A model generated the notes under the pieces. That model saw only the letters and a program-made list of their open reading frames with translations. It searched no databases and was not told where the DNA came from. From Rhodospirillaceae bacterium (GTDB lineage Bacteria; Pseudomonadota; Alphaproteobacteria; Bin65): a stretch of DNA of 64,000 nt. Position 1 is the stretch's first letter, and each line of letters opens with the position of its first letter. Position numbers and translations under genes: made by a program. Below, piece after piece: positions 1-9,100 of this stretch. The stretch covers positions 1 to 64,000 of the forward strand of contig JAPPLJ010000019.1 of the NCBI GenBank assembly GCA_028819475.1, in the 5' to 3' direction.

Positions 1-345
<345 letters not shown>

Positions 346-594
346 AGTTTGAAGAACCGGGGAAAGGAAACCCCGGTCCATAAACTGACAAGAACCTGCT
401 CAATTGAAGCGTCACATAGAGCGAGCATCTCCCGGCAGCGGACTGCCGGAAAATGTCGATCGTTCCTGGATGCACAATCGAGCGGTTCTCCCCATGCGGT
501 CGCGAGCGCGCCCCGCGCCGAAGCGCCGGACAAGCCCGGACACGCGCCAGGGCCGATGAACCGCCGCCTGCGCATCCCTTTCCAATATCCACAA

Positions 595-606
595 TGTCAA
601 AGAGCG
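595..606 (-). promoter_or_regulatory. BoxA-like antitermination site in the rRNA leader
   Basis: Read on the minus strand this is CGCTCTTTGACA, close to the BoxA consensus (TGCTCTTTAACA) bound by NusB/NusE in rRNA leaders. It lies about 250 nt upstream of the 16S 5' end and downstream of the promoter at 706-735. That is the expected place for a site that makes RNA polymerase resistant to Rho during rRNA synthesis. Confidence 0.7.
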
Positions 607-705
607 CGCCGCCTCTCCGGCGGATCTTCCAAATCCACCGCTCACAAGATCAACTTGCGTAAGCGCGAGCGCACGGCCGGGCCTTCGGCCCAGCCGAGAA
701 CGCGG

Positions 706-735
706 GTTATATGTGGCGCCGCGGCGCGGTGTCAA
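706..735 (-). promoter_or_regulatory. rRNA operon promoter
   Basis: On the minus strand a perfect -35 (TTGACA, 735-730) is followed after 18 nt by a near-perfect -10 (TATAAC, 711-706). Transcription should start near 700, giving a leader of roughly 355 nt before 16S. A GC hairpin (GGGCC-TTC-GGCCC, about 679-691) lies just downstream of the start. The strength of the hexamers and the direction make this the likely main rrn promoter. Further tandem promoters upstream were not seen. Confidence 0.75.
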
Positions 736-1250
736 ACGCTTTCGCCAAGTTTTTGCGGTTTCTTTTCGCTGTGGCGCGGATGCCGCACCTGCTGCCGCGG
801 GATCGCCGCCCCGATAATTCATCCTCCGCGCCCGGCGGGGCTTTCGGCGCGGCCCGGGAGCGTTTGCCCCGCGGGAACCGGGCAATTTCGTCCGGCCGGG
901 CCGAGGGTTGAGGCCGCTGAACGGGTTTCGTTGCCGGGACGGCGGCCATGGCGGCGCGGCGGGGGACACGCCGTCCGGCCGCCGTCGCGCCACGATTCCC
1001 CGCTTGACAATCCGGCACGGGTAAACCAGTAAATTCGAAACAAACAGCGGGCCGGCGCGGTTTGCGGAGCGTCGGCATTGCTTTTGGCGGTTGCGGTTGT
1101 CGTAGCCAGCCGGGGGCCGGTCGATCGAACGTCGACGATCCGGTCGGCGACATAGCGGGGTCGCTCCTGCCGGCAACTGCTTCGGAAACCGGGCAGTCTG
1201 GCTTTGGCATATTGGGGGAGATGCAGACGCGGAACGCCTTTGGAGGGCGT
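736..1250. other. Intergenic stretch between the rrn promoter and the M23 peptidase gene
   Basis: No open frame here has family resemblance or a credible ribosome site; the long frames are shadows of GC-rich sequence. A TTGACA hexamer occurs on the plus strand at 1004-1009, upstream of the peptidase gene. The nearest -10-like sequence (TAAATT, 1030-1035) is 20 nt away, which is too far for a good sigma-70 promoter. No terminator or RNA gene was recognised. Confidence 0.5.
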
Positions 1251-4169
1251 ATGGTCGATCGTCGCATTTCTTATAGTTCTGGCAATTTTTCCTCGATTGA
1301 GCGGGGAGACGCCGGCCTACCGGAAACCGGGCCTGAACCCGAGCACACCGGAACGCCGGACCGCAGCGCAGACCTGAGGGATACCGGGCCGGGTACGACC
1401 GCCGGTCCGATCGGCCGGACGGGCCGGCGGCGTGCACGGATTCGCGATGTGGCCAATATGGGCGCCGCCCTGGGCGCGGCCAGAATGACGCCCGAGGAGC
1501 GCAAGCCGGTCGTCCCCGCGGCATCGGAGTCTCCGGATGCCGACCGTGGCGGACCGGCCGCGAACCCGCAAATTCCGGAAACCGAAGGGTCCCGCGGCGC
1601 GCCACCGAAAGCACCGCAGGGCGACCCTGCGGCGTCCGTCGTCGCGGCTGCGCTGGACGGCGCGGTTTCGGGCGGCGACGGCCCCGGTTCCGGCCCCGGC
1701 TCTGACCGCGGTGACGCCGGAACCGGCCGGGACTTTCCCCCGCCGGAGGACGCATCGCCGCCCGTCGTCGCCGAGCTCGACGAACCGTCGGGCAAGCAAC
1801 TCGACCTGGCCGAATTCGTGATCCAGGCCGCAGTTTCGGGCGACGACGACGGGGCCGTCCAGATACCCTGGATGCCGGAGCCGGCCGACCGGGCAGGAAA
1901 CCGGGCAGGAAGCCGGACAGGAAACGGCGCCATGACCGCCCGCGGCGGCCGATCCGGGGCTCCGGGCACCGGAGCGGGACAGGCGCCGAAATCCAGCGAA
2001 GCCGCGAGGGCCGGCCCGGACGCCGCCCGCTACGGGACCGGCGCCCTGGATGCCGGCGGCGGCGGAGTCGACGGGAACGGTTTTCCCGCCCGCCGCGACA
2101 TGGACAATCGCAACGCCGGGCCCGCCAGGGGACCGGTTCCCTCCGGCAACGGCCCGGTCGACTACAGCAACGTCGGCCCTGATCTGAGCATCCCGATCGC
2201 CGGTGAGGAAGATATCCCGTCTGTTCGGGCCCACTACGAGGAAGAAACCACCGCCTGGGAGACCGGCCCCACGGAGTCCGGAATTGCGGGCTCGGGCGCG
2301 CCGGACGCGAAAACAGCCGCTGCGGGCGCGGAGTCGCTCCGGGCGCCGGAGCCGGCCGCGCCGGACGATGCGGCGCCAAAGTTTTTGAGGTCCAGGGAGC
2401 GGTCGGGATTTCGCCCGGGCCGGTCCCCGCTTCTCCGCTCGAAGAGGTCCGCGCCCGGCAGGGACGTACCTGCCACGGGGGCGTCCGCTCCGGCAGCTGA
2501 CCGGGATCGGACGGCGGCGGCGAGCGCGCCCGAACCGGACCGGACAGCGCCCGAAGAGACGTCGGGCGCCGCGACCCGCCGGACCCGGAAGGCGCGCAAG
2601 ACCGGGAAGGCCGTGGCGGCAGGCGACGACGGCGCGCTGCGCGGATGGAAACGGCTGGCGGCGCGGCCGGAAAGCGTCGAGGCCGACCGGCGGGCGAATA
2701 TTCTAAGCGGCCTAGGGATCGCTGCCGCCCTCGGCGCGGTCGCGTGGTATGTCGCGACCCCGGGGCCACCGTCGACGCGGATTGTGGATGCCGGAAAGAC
2801 CGACATTGCGGCGCCGAAAGCCGGCAAGAAAGCGGATGCGAAGACTCCCGGCAGCACCGCCGGCGCCGGCGGACTCCGGAAGCCCCTGATCTACCGGCCC
2901 GCGAAAAAAATCGAACTGGCGGCGGCGAGCGCTGTCGGCGATCTCGAATACCGGATAACCCCGAATACCGTCGACCGGATGGTCGTCTCCGCCCGCGGCG
3001 ACAATTTCGGCAAAATGCTGCTGCGCGCCGGGGTCGGAGCCGAGGAGGCGGCGCGGGCGGTCCGGGCCCTGCGAAAGACCTACAATCCGCGCAGGCTGCC
3101 GATCGGTCTCGAACTCAAGGTGATTTTCGAGGCGCCCGGCGTCGGGAATCCCCGTTTCCTGGGCTACCGGTTCGATTCGTCGAGCGACCGGATGGTCCAT
3201 GTCTCCCGGGAGGCGACCGGCGGCTTTACCGCAAGGAAGGTCGAGAAGATCGTCACGCACGTCTATTCCCGGGCAGACGGGCAGATCGAGACCAGCCTGT
3301 TCGGCGCCGGCGTCAAGGCCGGCGTCCCGCCGGGGATCATGCTCCAGATGGTCCGCCTGTTCAGTTTTGCCGTGGATTTCCAGCGCGACCTGCATGGCGG
3401 CGAGAAATTCCAGATTATGTACCGCTCGCAGAAGGACGAATCCGGCCGCATCGTCCGGCACAGCGACATCGTCTATACGTCGCTGACCGTCGGCGGGAAC
3501 GCCCGGAAGCTGTACGTCTACGAGCCGCCGAAAGGCGCGGTGCAATATCTGAACGAACGCGGGCAAGGCAACCGCCGGACGCTCATGAAAACGCCGATCG
3601 ACGGCGCCCGGCTGACGTCGCGGTTCGGTTATCGCAAGCATCCGCTTCTCGGATTTACGAAGCTGCACGCCGGTGTGGACTTCGGCGCCCGCCCCGGTAC
3701 CCCGATCTATGCCGCCGGCAACGGCACCATCGTCAAGATCGGCTGGTTCGGCACATATGGACGCTACATCCGCATCCGGCATGGCAGCGTCTACCAGACC
3801 GCCTACGCCCATATGAGCCGGTTTCAGCGCGGTCTCAGGGTCGGCTCGCGGGTCAAGCAGGGCGATACGATCGGTTATGTCGGAAATAGCGGACGCTCGA
3901 CCGGCCCGCACCTGCACTACGAGGTGATCCGCAACGGCCGGCAGGTGAACCCGATGAAGATCGCCCTGCCGGCGCGCAAGAACCTCAAGGGCCGTGAACT
4001 CAAGCGGTTTCTCGCCTATCGCAAGGAGGTCGACGCCCGCTACGCCGCCCTTGGCCTGGCCAATGAGCGCCTGCAGCAGGGCAAGGTGCAGACCGTCGGG
4101 TCGAAAGGGGCTCCCGGCTGCAAGACCGGCGCGAGCACTGACGGGCAGGGCGGCCGGGCCTGCAACTGA
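1251..4169 (+). CDS. M23 (LytM-type) peptidoglycan endopeptidase with very long N-terminal region
   Basis: A 972-residue protein whose C-terminal third is an M23 metallopeptidase, the family that cuts peptide cross-links in peptidoglycan. The zinc-site motifs are HAGVDF (about residue 806) and HLHYEV (about 888). A single hydrophobic helix at about 485-505 would anchor the protein in the inner membrane with the peptidase in the periplasm. Residues 1-480 are Pro/Gly/Ala/Asp/Arg-rich, low in complexity, probably disordered and cytoplasmic. The ATG at 1251 is chosen because GGAGG sits just before it; TTG at 1062 and ATG at 1221 are also in frame. The gene is monocistronic and convergent with the SDR gene. 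Both zinc-site motifs are present, so it is probably an active hydrolase rather than a degenerate EnvC-type activator. Confidence 0.9.
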   Translation: MVDRRISYSSGNFSSIERGDAGLPETGPEPEHTGTPDRSADLRDTGPGTTAGPIGRTGRRRARIRDVANMGAALGAARMTPEERKPVVPAASESPDADRGGPAANPQIPETEGSRGAPPKAPQGDPAASVVAAALDGAVSGGDGPGSGPGSDRGDAGTGRDFPPPEDASPPVVAELDEPSGKQLDLAEFVIQAAVSGDDDGAVQIPWMPEPADRAGNRAGSRTGNGAMTARGGRSGAPGTGAGQAPKSSEAARAGPDAARYGTGALDAGGGGVDGNGFPARRDMDNRNAGPARGPVPSGNGPVDYSNVGPDLSIPIAGEEDIPSVRAHYEEETTAWETGPTESGIAGSGAPDAKTAAAGAESLRAPEPAAPDDAAPKFLRSRERSGFRPGRSPLLRSKRSAPGRDVPATGASAPAADRDRTAAASAPEPDRTAPEETSGAATRRTRKARKTGKAVAAGDDGALRGWKRLAARPESVEADRRANILSGLGIAAALGAVAWYVATPGPPSTRIVDAGKTDIAAPKAGKKADAKTPGSTAGAGGLRKPLIYRPAKKIELAAASAVGDLEYRITPNTVDRMVVSARGDNFGKMLLRAGVGAEEAARAVRALRKTYNPRRLPIGLELKVIFEAPGVGNPRFLGYRFDSSSDRMVHVSREATGGFTARKVEKIVTHVYSRADGQIETSLFGAGVKAGVPPGIMLQMVRLFSFAVDFQRDLHGGEKFQIMYRSQKDESGRIVRHSDIVYTSLTVGGNARKLYVYEPPKGAVQYLNERGQGNRRTLMKTPIDGARLTSRFGYRKHPLLGFTKLHAGVDFGARPGTPIYAAGNGTIVKIGWFGTYGRYIRIRHGSVYQTAYAHMSRFQRGLRVGSRVKQGDTIGYVGNSGRSTGPHLHYEVIRNGRQVNPMKIALPARKNLKGRELKRFLAYRKEVDARYAALGLANERLQQGKVQTVGSKGAPGCKTGASTDGQGGRACN

Positions 4170-4251
4170 ACTTCGGCGGTTCGACCGGTCGACGCCGGGG
4201 CCGGCACGGCAGCGACGCACCCCGCCGGCCCTAAGGCCAGCCGTATCGAAT

Positions 4252-5037
4252 TCAGACGTGCTGGCCGCCGTTTATGTGGATCTCCGCACCGCTGACATAG
4301 GCCCCGACATCCGTCGCCAGCGCGTAGATCACCGACGCGACCTCGTCCGGCAGGCCGAGCCGCCGCATCGGAATTTCCCGTTCCACCAGGTCCTCGGTGC
4401 CCGGTGACAGGATCGCGGTGTCGATTTCGCCCGGCGCAATCGCGTTCACCCGGATGCCGAAGGGGCCGAAATCGTTGGCCATCTCGCGGGTCAGTGCGGC
4501 CAGCGCCGCCTTGGAGGTCGCATAGGCGGCGCCGGCGAAGGGATGCACGCGGCTGCCGGCGATCGAGGTGACGTTGACGATCGATCCCCTGCCGTCGCGC
4601 AGTTCCCGCATCAGGCCGCGCGCCAGCAAGAGCGGCGCAAAAAAGTTCACCGTCATCACCTCCTGCCACTGGGTCAGGCTCGTGTTGACAGTGCCCATGC
4701 GCTCGCCGTCCCGGCCCTTCGGCGAGATGCCGGCATTGTTGACCAGCGCGGTCAGCGGCCGGCCGGCCAGCTTGTGTTTCAGGACGGCGAGGCCTTCTGC
4801 CAGCGCCACAAGGTCCGACAGGTCGATCCGGACATGGTTGTCCGCGCCGTGCTCCCACGGGCAGGCCTTGTCGAAGGACTGGCGGGAAATGGTGATGACC
4901 CGCCAGCCGGCATCGTGGAACCGCTTGACCGTGGCGTGGCCGATGCCCCGGCTGGCGCCGGAGATGATCAGGGTGCGGTCGCTGTAGTCGGTCGCCGGGT
5001 CGAGCCTGGCGCCGGTTACCGGGCAGACCTGTTCCAT
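4252..5037 (-). CDS. SDR-family NAD(P)-dependent oxidoreductase
   Basis: A 261-residue classical short-chain dehydrogenase of normal length. The nucleotide-binding motif is SGASRGIG (about residues 31-38), followed by the NNAG motif and the catalytic YxxxK as YATSK, with an upstream catalytic Ser in VTSIAGS. The Rossmann glycine motif begins with Ser where Thr is usual, a tolerated change. The substrate cannot be read from the sequence; family members reduce or oxidise alcohols, ketones or acyl-ACP. It stands alone between the convergent M23 gene and trmB, with no operon partner that would suggest a pathway. Confidence 0.88.
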   Translation of the reverse strand: MEQVCPVTGARLDPATDYSDRTLIISGASRGIGHATVKRFHDAGWRVITISRQSFDKACPWEHGADNHVRIDLSDLVALAEGLAVLKHKLAGRPLTALVNNAGISPKGRDGERMGTVNTSLTQWQEVMTVNFFAPLLLARGLMRELRDGRGSIVNVTSIAGSRVHPFAGAAYATSKAALAALTREMANDFGPFGIRVNAIAPGEIDTAILSPGTEDLVEREIPMRRLGLPDEVASVIYALATDVGAYVSGAEIHINGGQHV

Positions 5038-5165
5038 CGGGGTCCGTCTCCTGCCCGGCCCGACCGATTCCGGACCATGTCCGGGCGGCAGCCTGCCGGG
5101 TGCGGGGTCGAACCGGGGATATAGCCCGGATTTCTCCCCGATGTCACGGCCTGCGTCGCGTCCTG

Positions 5166-5936
5166 TCAGGCCGGTGTCCCGTTGCGGCGGTAGCCCAGAT
5201 AGGTGCAGCGACGGCCTTCCTTCAGCGCCTTGGCTTCATAGCGCGTCTGCGGCCAGTCCGCCGGCCGTTCCAGCCAGTCCGCGGCCCGCCGGGCGGTCCA
5301 GTCGAACCAGGGCTGCTCCCCCATGATCCGGAGCGTCCAGCCCAGAAAGACCGGGTGATCGGTCGCGATGCGCAGCGTGCCGCCCGGCGGCATCAGTTCG
5401 GCAAAGCGCCGGACCGTCGCGCTCTGGACGAAGCGGCGGCCGCGATGCCGGCGTTTCGGCCATGGGTCCGGGTGGAGCAGGAACAGCCGCTCGATCGTCG
5501 CCGGGGCCAGCGCCGTCAGGAGCAGCCTCGCGTCGTCATCGAATATCCGGATATTGGCGAGCGACCGTTCCTCGACATGGCGCAGCAGGGACGCCACGCC
5601 GTTGACGAAAGCCTCGCAGCCGAGGAAGCCGATTTCGGGATGGGTCTCGGCCTGCCAGGCCAGGTGTTCGCCGGCGCCGAAACCGATTTCCAGCCAGAAG
5701 GCCTTCCGGGGCGTCCCGAAAAGCGCCGGCAAGTCGAGCGTACCGTCCGCCGGCAGCCGGACCCGCAGTTGCGGCAGCAGGGTTTCGACCAGCGCAGCGC
5801 GGCCCTTGCGCAGGGGCCGGCCCCGGCGGCGGCCGTGGAACCGCTGCTCAGCGCTGCGGCCCGGATGCGATTCTTTGGGCCCCGCCGGCCCTTCGCCCGC
5901 TTCCGGACCCGGCCTAGAAGGCTCCTTTGAGGTCAT
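5166..5936 (-). CDS. trmB: tRNA (guanine-N7)-methyltransferase
   Basis: A 256-residue SAM-dependent enzyme that makes m7G46 in the tRNA variable loop. It shows the SAM-binding loop [11 protein letters not shown], the family motif [16 protein letters not shown] and the C-terminal TRYEAKAL segment. The ATG at 5936 lies inside the end of metK, so the two genes overlap by 23 bp. Upstream in-frame starts would extend deep into metK with no family similarity. The overlap suggests translational coupling of a SAM-using enzyme to the SAM synthetase gene. The first 40 residues are a poorly conserved Pro/Arg-rich extension. Confidence 0.93.
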   Translation of the reverse strand: MTSKEPSRPGPEAGEGPAGPKESHPGRSAEQRFHGRRRGRPLRKGRAALVETLLPQLRVRLPADGTLDLPALFGTPRKAFWLEIGFGAGEHLAWQAETHPEIGFLGCEAFVNGVASLLRHVEERSLANIRIFDDDARLLLTALAPATIERLFLLHPDPWPKRRHRGRRFVQSATVRRFAELMPPGGTLRIATDHPVFLGWTLRIMGEQPWFDWTARRAADWLERPADWPQTRYEAKALKEGRRCTYLGYRRNGTPA

Positions 5937-7101
5937 CGACCAGATCGGTCCGTTCCCAGGAAAACCCGCCGTCGCCATCGGGCTCGCGGCCGAAATGCCC
6001 ATAGGCGGCGGTGCGCGCGTAGATCGGCTTGTTGAGGCCAAGATGCTCGCGGATGCCGCGGGGCGACAGGTTCATCAACTCCTGCAGGACATCGGACAGC
6101 TTTTCCTCGTCAACCTGCCCGGTCCCTGCGAAATCGACATAGACCGAAAGGGGTCTGGCAACGGCGATCGCGTAGGCCAGCTGGATCACGCATTTTTCCG
6201 CCAGGCCTGCGGCCACGACATTCTTTGCGAGATAGCGCGCGGCATAGGCTGCCGAGCGGTCCACCTTGGTCGGATCCTTGCCGGAGAAGGCGCCGCCGCC
6301 GTGGGGCGCCGAGCCGCCATAGGTATCGACGATGATCTTGCGCCCGGTCAGGCCGGCGTCGCCGTCGGGGCCGCCGATCACGAAGCGGCCGGTCGGATTG
6401 ACGTAGAATTCGTCCTCGTCGCACATCCAGCCGTCCGGCAGCACGTTGACGACATGGGGCCGCACGATCTCGCGCACGGCATCGGCGTCGATCTTTTCCG
6501 AATGCTGGGCGGAGACGACGACCGAAGCCGCGCCGACCGGCTTGCCGTTCTCGTAGCGCAGCGTCACCTGGCTCTTGGCGTCCGGGCCGAGCAAGGGCAG
6601 GGCGCCGGAATGGCGCGCTTCGGCGAGCGACATCAGAATCTGGTGCGAAAACTGGATCGGCGCCGGCATCAGCGCCTCGGTCTCGGTGCAGGCGTAGCCG
6701 AACATCAGGCCCTGGTCGCCGGCGCCCTCGTCCTTGTTGCCGGCCGCGTCCACACCCTGGGCGATGTCGCCGGACTGGCCGTGCAGATGCACGGCGACGT
6801 CAGCCTTCTGCCAGTGGAACCCCTCCTGCTCATAGCCGATGTCGCGCACGGCAGCCCGCGCGATCTCCGCGATGTGGCCCTTGTCGACGTTGCCCTCGGC
6901 ATCGACCAGCGGCGCCGGGCCGCGGCATTCGCCGGCAATGACGACCCGGTTGGTCGTCGTCAGGGTCTCGCAGGCGACCCGGGCTTCCGGGTCGGCGCCC
7001 AGGAAGGCATCGACGACGGCGTCCGATATCCGGTCGCAGACCTTGTCCGGATGGCCTTCGGATACGGATTCGCTGGTGAACAGATAGTTTGCACTGGGCA
7101 C
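5914..7101 (-). CDS. metK: S-adenosylmethionine synthetase
   Basis: A 395-residue cytosolic enzyme that makes SAM from methionine and ATP. Hallmarks are [19 protein letters not shown] near the N-terminus (ATP and Mg2+ binding), [12 protein letters not shown] (about 128) and [16 protein letters not shown] (about 270). Length is typical of the family. The start is a GTG at 7101 preceded by GGAGGAG at a good distance. It follows lnt after a 160-bp gap that contains a palindromic hairpin, and its 3' end overlaps trmB. Confidence 0.97.
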   Translation of the reverse strand: MPSANYLFTSESVSEGHPDKVCDRISDAVVDAFLGADPEARVACETLTTTNRVVIAGECRGPAPLVDAEGNVDKGHIAEIARAAVRDIGYEQEGFHWQKADVAVHLHGQSGDIAQGVDAAGNKDEGAGDQGLMFGYACTETEALMPAPIQFSHQILMSLAEARHSGALPLLGPDAKSQVTLRYENGKPVGAASVVVSAQHSEKIDADAVREIVRPHVVNVLPDGWMCDEDEFYVNPTGRFVIGGPDGDAGLTGRKIIVDTYGGSAPHGGGAFSGKDPTKVDRSAAYAARYLAKNVVAAGLAEKCVIQLAYAIAVARPLSVYVDFAGTGQVDEEKLSDVLQELMNLSPRGIREHLGLNKPIYARTAAYGHFGREPDGDGGFSWERTDLVDDLKGAF

Positions 7102-7236
7102 AGATATTCTCCTCCCGATTGCCGCGGCCCGTCCTGGAACGCGGCACCGGGCCGGACATTAATGAGCGCGAACGGGCGGCGCAACCCGAGGGGCCGGCGT
7201 GGACGGCATGGCAGGCCGGCGTCCCCGTCCGGCGTT

Positions 7237-7265
7237 GTAGGGGAAGGCCTGAAACCCTCACCTAC
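7237..7265. repeat. Palindromic repeat overlapping the lnt stop codon
   Basis: An imperfect inverted repeat: arm GTAGGGGAAGG, spacer CCTGAAA, arm CCCTCACCTAC. Two mismatches interrupt an 11-bp stem. The right arm contains the lnt stop codon, so the hairpin would form at the very end of the lnt message. Its translation (GEGFRPSPT-like) resembles intergenic palindromic elements that recur in many environmental proteobacterial genomes. It could stabilise or end the lnt transcript. Only one copy is seen in this window. Confidence 0.55.
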
Positions 7266-9064
7266 GGATCGGAGGGCGGGTGCGGTTCCGGCGTCGGACG
7301 GCACGGCGCGAGGCGGACGAGCGCCGCAACCGCCAGCAACAGCAGCAGGAATACGAAGTCACCGTAGCGCGCGTAGAGCGTCGGAGGGCGGGCTCTGGGC
7401 AGGTCGGCGTCGAGCACGCCGCGGGCGCCGAGCGGCAGGAGGCCGGTCACGCGGCCCCAGGGATCGACCACCGCCGAAATCCCGGTGTTGGCGGCGCGCA
7501 CCATCGGCAGGCCCTGTTCGATCGTGCGCAGGCGCGCAGCGGCGAAGTGCTGGTATGGCCCGGCGCTGTTGCCGAACCAGGCGTCGTTGGTCAGGTTCAA
7601 CAGCCAGCCGGGCCGGGTCGCGCCGACGGCTTCGGCCGGGAAGATCGCCTCGTAGCAGATCAGCGGGCTGGCGTCGGGTGCGCCGGGCACCGCGATGCTG
7701 CCCGGCCCCGGGCCGAAGGCGTAGTCCCGGCGCCCGTGGGCAATCTTCGTCACCCCGATCCGGCCGAGAAAGGCTCGCGCCGGCACATATTCGCCGAACG
7801 GGACCAAATGATGCTTGTCGTAGGTGCTGACCGGCTTCCCCGATTTATCGACGACATGGATGCTGTTCCAGGTGTCGGGCCCGGCGTCGCGGTTGGCGCC
7901 GGTGATCAGAACCCCGCGGTCCGGAACGGCGGCGAGCAGGAGTTTCCGGACATCGCCCTCGACGGACACGACCGCGTGGCGGGTCTGAAGCCGGTAGGGC
8001 AGCGCCGTTTCCGGCCAGACGACGTGGGTGATCCCGTCAAAGCCGTCCGACCGGGTGAGCGCCGCATAGCGCAGCAGGATCGGCCGGCGGGCGCCGGGCC
8101 GCCATTTCAGGCTCTGGGCGACGGCGCCCTGCACGATACGCAACCGGACGCCGGGCACCGCCTCGACCGCGGCCGGAATGGTAAAAAAACCGATGACGAG
8201 CACGGCGGCCGTTGCCGCCGTCAGGCCGCCCGTCCAGGCGAGCGTGCGCCGGTTCCGCGCCGCCTTGCCGATCAGTGCAGCCGGGAGCGCGGCCAGGGCG
8301 ACGGTCACCAGGCTCAAGCCGAACGGCCCCCACCAGGCCAGGGACTGCGCCGCGCCGGGGAACTCGGCCCAGACCGCCGCGGCAAGATTCCAGGGAAACC
8401 CGGTGAGGATGACGCCGCGCACCCATTCCAGCGCCGCCCAGGCGGCGGCCAGCGCCAGCACGCGCCGGACGCCGCCGCCGGGCGCGGCCCGCCATGCGAT
8501 GCCGGTCGCAACGGCGGTCGTCGCCGCGAGCACGGCGCCGAGCCCGAACACGTTGAACGGGATCATCCAGGTGAACCGGCCGGGCAGAACCGCGACGGCG
8601 AGCGCGATCCAGAGCGCCAGCACAAGGGCGGCGGCGACGGCGCCGACCCATCGACGGCCGATCCGCCTGCGGCCGGCCAGCCGCGCGCCGAGAGCGCCGG
8701 CCGCGATGGCCGCCGCCGGGAAACCGGCAAGCCCGGCGACGAGCAGCAGGTCCCTGTCAAAATCGCCGGGAACGTCGATCACCACCGGCAGGCCGAGCCA
8801 GTAGAGACCGGCCGAGAAATAGCCGATGCCGAACAGCCATCCCGCGGCCAGGGCCGGGCCGAGCCGGTCTATCGCCCCCAGCCGCAGGAACAGCAACCCG
8901 AACCCGATGAACAGCAGCGGCAGGAGATGCAGCGGCGGCTGGGCCAGGGCACAGAGCGCGCCGGCGACGATCGGCAGGACGGCGTCGCGCCAGCCCGTTC
9001 GCGGGATTGGCCGTCCGGCGCCGGGTTCGGCCGGTTCAGCGGTTTCCGTGCGGTCGGGCAGCAC
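7262..9064 (-). CDS. lnt: Apolipoprotein N-acyltransferase
   Basis: A 600-residue inner-membrane enzyme that adds the third acyl chain to the N-terminal cysteine of lipoproteins. The N-terminal half has about seven hydrophobic segments. The C-terminal half is a nitrilase-type domain with the Glu-Lys-Cys triad visible in WPETALPY, DKHHLVPFGEY and LICYEAIFP. A final membrane segment (FVFLLLLLAVAAL) closes the protein. GTG at 9064 is the assumed start. It is longer than usual for the family (about 500-550), mostly through a Pro/Glu-rich N-terminus, so a later start is possible. It lies 36 bp downstream of corC in the classical miaB-ybeZ-ybeY-corC-lnt order. Confidence 0.93.
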   Translation of the reverse strand: MLPDRTETAEPAEPGAGRPIPRTGWRDAVLPIVAGALCALAQPPLHLLPLLFIGFGLLFLRLGAIDRLGPALAAGWLFGIGYFSAGLYWLGLPVVIDVPGDFDRDLLLVAGLAGFPAAAIAAGALGARLAGRRRIGRRWVGAVAAALVLALWIALAVAVLPGRFTWMIPFNVFGLGAVLAATTAVATGIAWRAAPGGGVRRVLALAAAWAALEWVRGVILTGFPWNLAAAVWAEFPGAAQSLAWWGPFGLSLVTVALAALPAALIGKAARNRRTLAWTGGLTAATAAVLVIGFFTIPAAVEAVPGVRLRIVQGAVAQSLKWRPGARRPILLRYAALTRSDGFDGITHVVWPETALPYRLQTRHAVVSVEGDVRKLLLAAVPDRGVLITGANRDAGPDTWNSIHVVDKSGKPVSTYDKHHLVPFGEYVPARAFLGRIGVTKIAHGRRDYAFGPGPGSIAVPGAPDASPLICYEAIFPAEAVGATRPGWLLNLTNDAWFGNSAGPYQHFAAARLRTIEQGLPMVRAANTGISAVVDPWGRVTGLLPLGARGVLDADLPRARPPTLYARYGDFVFLLLLLAVAALVRLAPCRPTPEPHPPSDP

Positions 9065-9100
9065 GGTTCCGGCGGGAAAAATCGGCGGGCGGCGGGGCCG

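Noticed and set aside
1004..1035. Promoter for the M23 gene (TTGACA with TAAATT)
   Set aside because: The spacer is 20 nt and no better -10 is at 16-18 nt.
412..2769. A 785-residue minus-strand open frame opposite the M23 gene
   Set aside because: Arg/Pro-rich shadow of a GC-rich gene on the other strand, with no family resemblance; it also runs through the rrn promoter.
7102..7236. SAM-responsive riboswitch upstream of metK
   Set aside because: The gap is short, and I could not match the pseudoknot pattern of SAM-II, SAM-V or SAM/SAH switches; only a palindrome next to lnt is clear.
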